Below are positions 60,567 through 64,000 of a stretch of 64,000 nucleotides of DNA, piece by piece. This DNA comes from Nitzschia sp. DOCU1. Taxonomy: Eukaryota; Bacillariophyta; Bacillariophyceae; Bacillariales; Bacillariaceae. Below the pieces are notes generated by a model. That model made no database searches, was not told the origin of the DNA, and saw only the letters and a program-made list of their open reading frames with translations. The DNA lies in contig OX595988.1 of NCBI GenBank assembly GCA_951394045.1, forward strand, positions 1,426,001 through 1,490,000, in the 5' to 3' direction. The position numbers were made by a program, and so were the translations under genes. Position 1 is the stretch's first letter, and every line of letters begins with the position of its first letter.

Positions 60567-63500
60567 TTAGTCGTCCATAAAGACAATAGTTGTGATTACC
60601 TGTTCCAGGCGTTCTTCGACTGGCAGCTCGGCAGATACTTCATCTTCGAAACGAGCGAGTTCCGTAAACCTAGAGAAAAACGATTTGGTTTCCTGCGTTT
60701 GCGTCTCGGCCTTGTCCATTCGGTGCTTGATCATTTCCCCGAGCTCTGGGTTCGATTGGCTGATAGCCGGGAAATCGTCCAGCGTGCGTCTTGCCTTGGT
60801 CCAATATCTCTTTGCGTCGGCAGTCCGGGACTCAACAAAATTGATCTCGCCGAGTAGTTGAAGAGCCAAAACATAGTTAACATCCTTAGCATCTTGCCGT
60901 GCATCCATAACCCTCACAAAGTCTTCAAGGTATATTCTTGCTTCGGCACTGCTCTTGCTCAAATACTTGGCGATACCAAGGCTCCGCGACGCCTTGGCTG
61001 TTGAGAGGTGATCTTTACCGAGCTGCTCGGTTCTACTTCTCAGTGCTGCGCAAACAAGAAACGAAAAGAATTGGTAAGTATGAACCAAGCCCTGGGACAT
61101 TGTTGCCGACCTACAGACGTACCCTTTTCAAAACACTCCTGAGCTTCCCCAATCTGCTTCTTGCTAAGCCGTGCATGTCCAAATGCCAAGTAAAGGTTCC
61201 CGAGAAGAGCGGGGTCGTCCTTTGTGTCGTGGACGAATGTGAAGCAACGCTCGTAGCACATGGCAGCAGTATCGGGTTCTTTCGACAGTCTGTAGACATT
61301 GCCCAATTCCATCAATGATAGACATGTTTCTCGCGGCATTTCATTGCTTTTGAATATTGTCAGAGCCTCTTGAAGGTGCTCTCGGGCTTTGTCTAGGCTC
61401 CTACGCTTCCTGTTGATAACACCGACATTATACAGCATCTGGCCTAGCTGCGGGTGGTCAACTTCGTAATTGGCCTTTCCAACTTCCAAGGCTTCGATAT
61501 AGCATAGAAAAGCCTTGTCGAAGTTGTTGGAACTTTCATGTAATCTTGCAAGTCGCTGCATGATATTGGCCAAATCTGGGTGATCACTACCGGCGGCTCT
61601 TTTCAGTAGCGTCTTGCATTCTTCGAACATGGAAACAGCCTCGTTGTAGTCACCAAGCACTTCGTAGGCTTCAGCGACACCGAAAAGAGCGCTTGCTGCC
61701 TTCGACTCATCCCCACGATAAAGCTTCTCTGTCAGGTGCATGACTTCCTTCGAGGCATTGAGGCACTCTTTGTTCATTGCAAGCTTCTTGTACATATTGC
61801 CGAGGTTTATGGTGGAGTCCAACACCATCTCGCAATCACCAAGCTTTGTCTTTCGTATCTTCAACGCTTCTTCGAGGCAAACAATAGCATCTTTGGGTTG
61901 TTGCAAATGAAACAAGCAGTCACCAAGCTCAGACAGGATGAATGCTCTCTCAAGAGATTCAGGACGATCCTGTGTGAAGTCGACCCCCTCCTCGAAAAAC
62001 GCTTTTGCCATTTCGTTGTCTTGCTGGACGATGAATATCTTCCCTACCATTCTCATGTCGTACGCGGACTGATCCATAAGCAGCCGTGGAGCATCTTTGG
62101 TCTTCTTCTTGAAGTTGTCCAAGAACCCCTTACTCTCATCGACTTTCCCCGATAAAAGGCGGATTTTGCCTTGAAGTAGCTGGTAGTCTACGTCATCGTC
62201 ACCAACCTCCAGGTCGACAAGAGTCTCTAGCGCAGAATTGTACTGGCGGATCGCTTTCTCGTCGTCGTGGAACTCAAAATAGATATCTCCAGCTAAGCTG
62301 TATGCCTGCGAAAGATTTTTGGAGGTTCGCTCGGAAAGATCTAGCTTCCAATTGACGCATTCCGTCAATGCAGAAATGGCCTGCTCTAGTTCGCCCATGG
62401 TGAGGTGGAGCCGAGCGCGCCTGTAGAGTGCTGTTCCCGTGTCAACTTTGGAGGCCTGCTCGGTCTGCTCGAGAACTTCCTCGTAGCTGGTCTCGGCACT
62501 AACGTAGTCGCAGGCGGCTGCCAACGCATCTCCTCGGAGCTGGGTGATTTCTGCTTGTAGACCTTCTAGTTGGTTGTTTTCGTCGGCTGCGTGGTCTTTG
62601 AGAACCTTGACACAAGCTCTCAATTTCTTAATGGCCTTGTCGTAGTCGTTGCGCGCCAGGTGCAGCACTGCTTGACTATACATGATAATGCCATTGAAAG
62701 GATGAGACGCGTTCGACATCAATTGCATCGCATTCTTGTAAGAAGTGAGAGCTTCGTTGACACCGTTGTTTTCCGCTTGCATGAATCCGATGAGATGAAG
62801 AGCCATTGCCTTCTCGTCTCGAGTCTCGTCCGTCAGATCTGGCTCTTCGCTCAATATAACAGACATTCTCTTTAGGCAAGTTAGAACGACCTTTTGCGTC
62901 TCTGCTCGTGTCGCCGACTTCGACTCCTGAGCCCGATCAGCTAGGAGCTGACAATCGTCAATATGCATACGAGCGCCAGCTACCCATCCAAACTTAGCCA
63001 GCCTCTCTCTGCAGAAGCGATCGTCCTTGAGCATCTCCAGGACCTTCGGTATGGCTTTTGAATTGATCATATGCTTGATGATATGATGCAAGACATAAGG
63101 CCGGGACAAATCCTTAAGTCCGCCTTCCGACTCTTTGATGACTCGAAGCCTGGCATTGTATCCTGTCACAAAAGCACTATGCCAGCGTGCCATTGTCTCG
63201 TGCACCTTCGACTCCGGCGGCTGGAGCTCTGGTATTATGGAGATTCCATACTTGGCATAAAGATGATGGTGTATCCGAACCACGATTATCCCGTCCTCCT
63301 CGGCAAACGAAAACAGACCCAAGTGAATGAATGCTTCCGCAACGAACCAAACTCGTTTGGAAAGTTCCAGTCGAGTAGGATTCTCTCCCATCTCCGGCGA
63401 TGTGTCTGGATGAGTAGTTAAAAGCTGGGACCACAATGCCAGAATAGAATCCAGGGGAACTTTGTCCATTCCAAAAACAGCACTTGCTGAAGCCAAACAC

Positions 63501-64000
63501 AACTTGAACACCTTGGAAGGGGGGCCGCCTTGGCGAGACGTCGGGCTTAACATCAAGTTCATCACCTCGGAAAGAATCTTGAAATTGTCTGCCTTGGCGT
63601 TCTTGTTATTGCGCAGAACACTGAGTTCCAAGGTTAGCTCTTCCAGTGCCTTGAAGAGCCCAGCCGTGACTTGTTTCATTTTGAACCAGTGAGCAGCTGT
63701 TCGTATGATCAAGGGGTGATAGGCGCATAACTCCATGACTGTACAGGCTTCTTGGGTGCGGAAGATTCGGTGATCCGGATCGTTGGAAGATTCGTTTGCA
63801 AAGAGTTCAATGGCCTCCGACTGACCCAAACCTTCCATTTCAACCGTGTACGTGGTTCCTGGAATAAAATTCGACTTGGAAATCACAATGGATGACTGCG
63901 ATTCCAAAAATTGAAACCAAGCAAAGTCCTGGTCATCATTCACCCCATCGATGACTATAAGAATATTTTGTTCATTTTGTTCCATCGCTTCCAAGATCTT
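60567..64000 (-). CDS. STAND NTPase (NB-ARC-like) with TPR array, 3' part
   Basis: Exons 61123-64000 (cut by the right edge) and 60567-61045 join in phase 1 (CFEKG|ALRSRTEQLGKDH). The frame is open to the window end, so the P-loop is outside. The visible N-terminal part has NB-ARC-like order: Walker B ILIVIDGVNDDQDF, RNBS-B-like SSIVISKSNF, RNBS-C-like VEMEGLGQSEAIELFA, and a GLPL-like YHPLIIRTAAHWFK. A winged-helix-like segment follows, then at least 12 TPRs (LHLIGFMQAENNGVNEALTS; LDKAREHLQEALTIFKSNEM; ALYRRARLHLTMGELEQAIS). The later TPRs resemble kinesin-light-chain-type repeats. STAND-TPR proteins act as sensors or scaffolds; the ligand is unknown. Confidence 0.8.

Overview
The window looks like nuclear DNA from a diatom, probably a pennate one; the species cannot be named from sequence alone. 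Evidence: two fucoxanthin chlorophyll a/c light-harvesting genes with AFAP-type plastid presequences, other plastid precursors with the same motif (ASAFTP, SAAFAP), a short stramenopile-type heat-shock factor, a diatom-style LRR membrane protein with a C-terminal Cys cluster, two SWEET transporters, and compact genes with none to a few short GT-AG introns. Exon joins given here were read by eye from frame and GT/AG sites, with family motifs crossing most joins.

Layout. 1-9503: 5' part of an XRN1-like exonuclease (-), SWEET (+), syntaxin-18/Ufe1 SNARE (-), RanBP2-zinc-finger protein (+), LRR membrane protein (-). 10189-24972: MYBBP1A/Pol5 (+), RINT1/Tip20-like tether (-), divergent plastid IGPS-like protein (-), second SWEET (-), SGF29 (+), PPR protein (-). 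25640-43363: RRP9 (+), FCP (-), plastid signal peptidase I (+), FCP (-), RTEL1-like helicase with RING (+), HSF (-), cyclin-L-like (-), RPB9 (-), DeSI/PPPDE protease (+), NASP histone chaperone (-). 43866-44989: a decayed sulfotransferase. 45640-46535: SEC22 (+).

46963-56252 is the accessory part: a 9.3-kb Mutator-like (MULE) DNA transposon. It has imperfect terminal inverted repeats of about 37 bp, a 9-bp candidate target-site duplication with one mismatch (TATTCGGGG / TATTAGGGG), a DDE/SWIM transposase (-), a convergent 772-aa unrecognised ORF (+), a two-exon 282-aa unrecognised gene (+), an acidic ORF (-), and two tandem arrays (183 bp x 5.3 and 106 bp x 7). It lies between SEC22 and an EHD-type GTPase gene. 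I consider it the best candidate for something undescribed.

56431-64000: EHD GTPase lacking the EH domain (+), a small plastid-directed basic protein (-), a plastid two-S1-domain protein with a triple HxxxCxCxxC repeat (+), and the 3' part of a STAND NTPase-TPR gene (-) that runs off the right edge.

Functional themes: ribosome biogenesis and RNA (Pol5, RRP9, XRN1, RPB9), Golgi-to-ER retrograde fusion (STX18, RINT1, SEC22), plastid function (two FCPs, signal peptidase, S1 protein, IGPS-like, small basic protein) and chromatin (SGF29, NASP, RTEL1). Most neighbours look functionally unrelated, as is usual in such genomes. Divergent pairs share gaps of roughly 370-690 bp, which probably hold both promoters.
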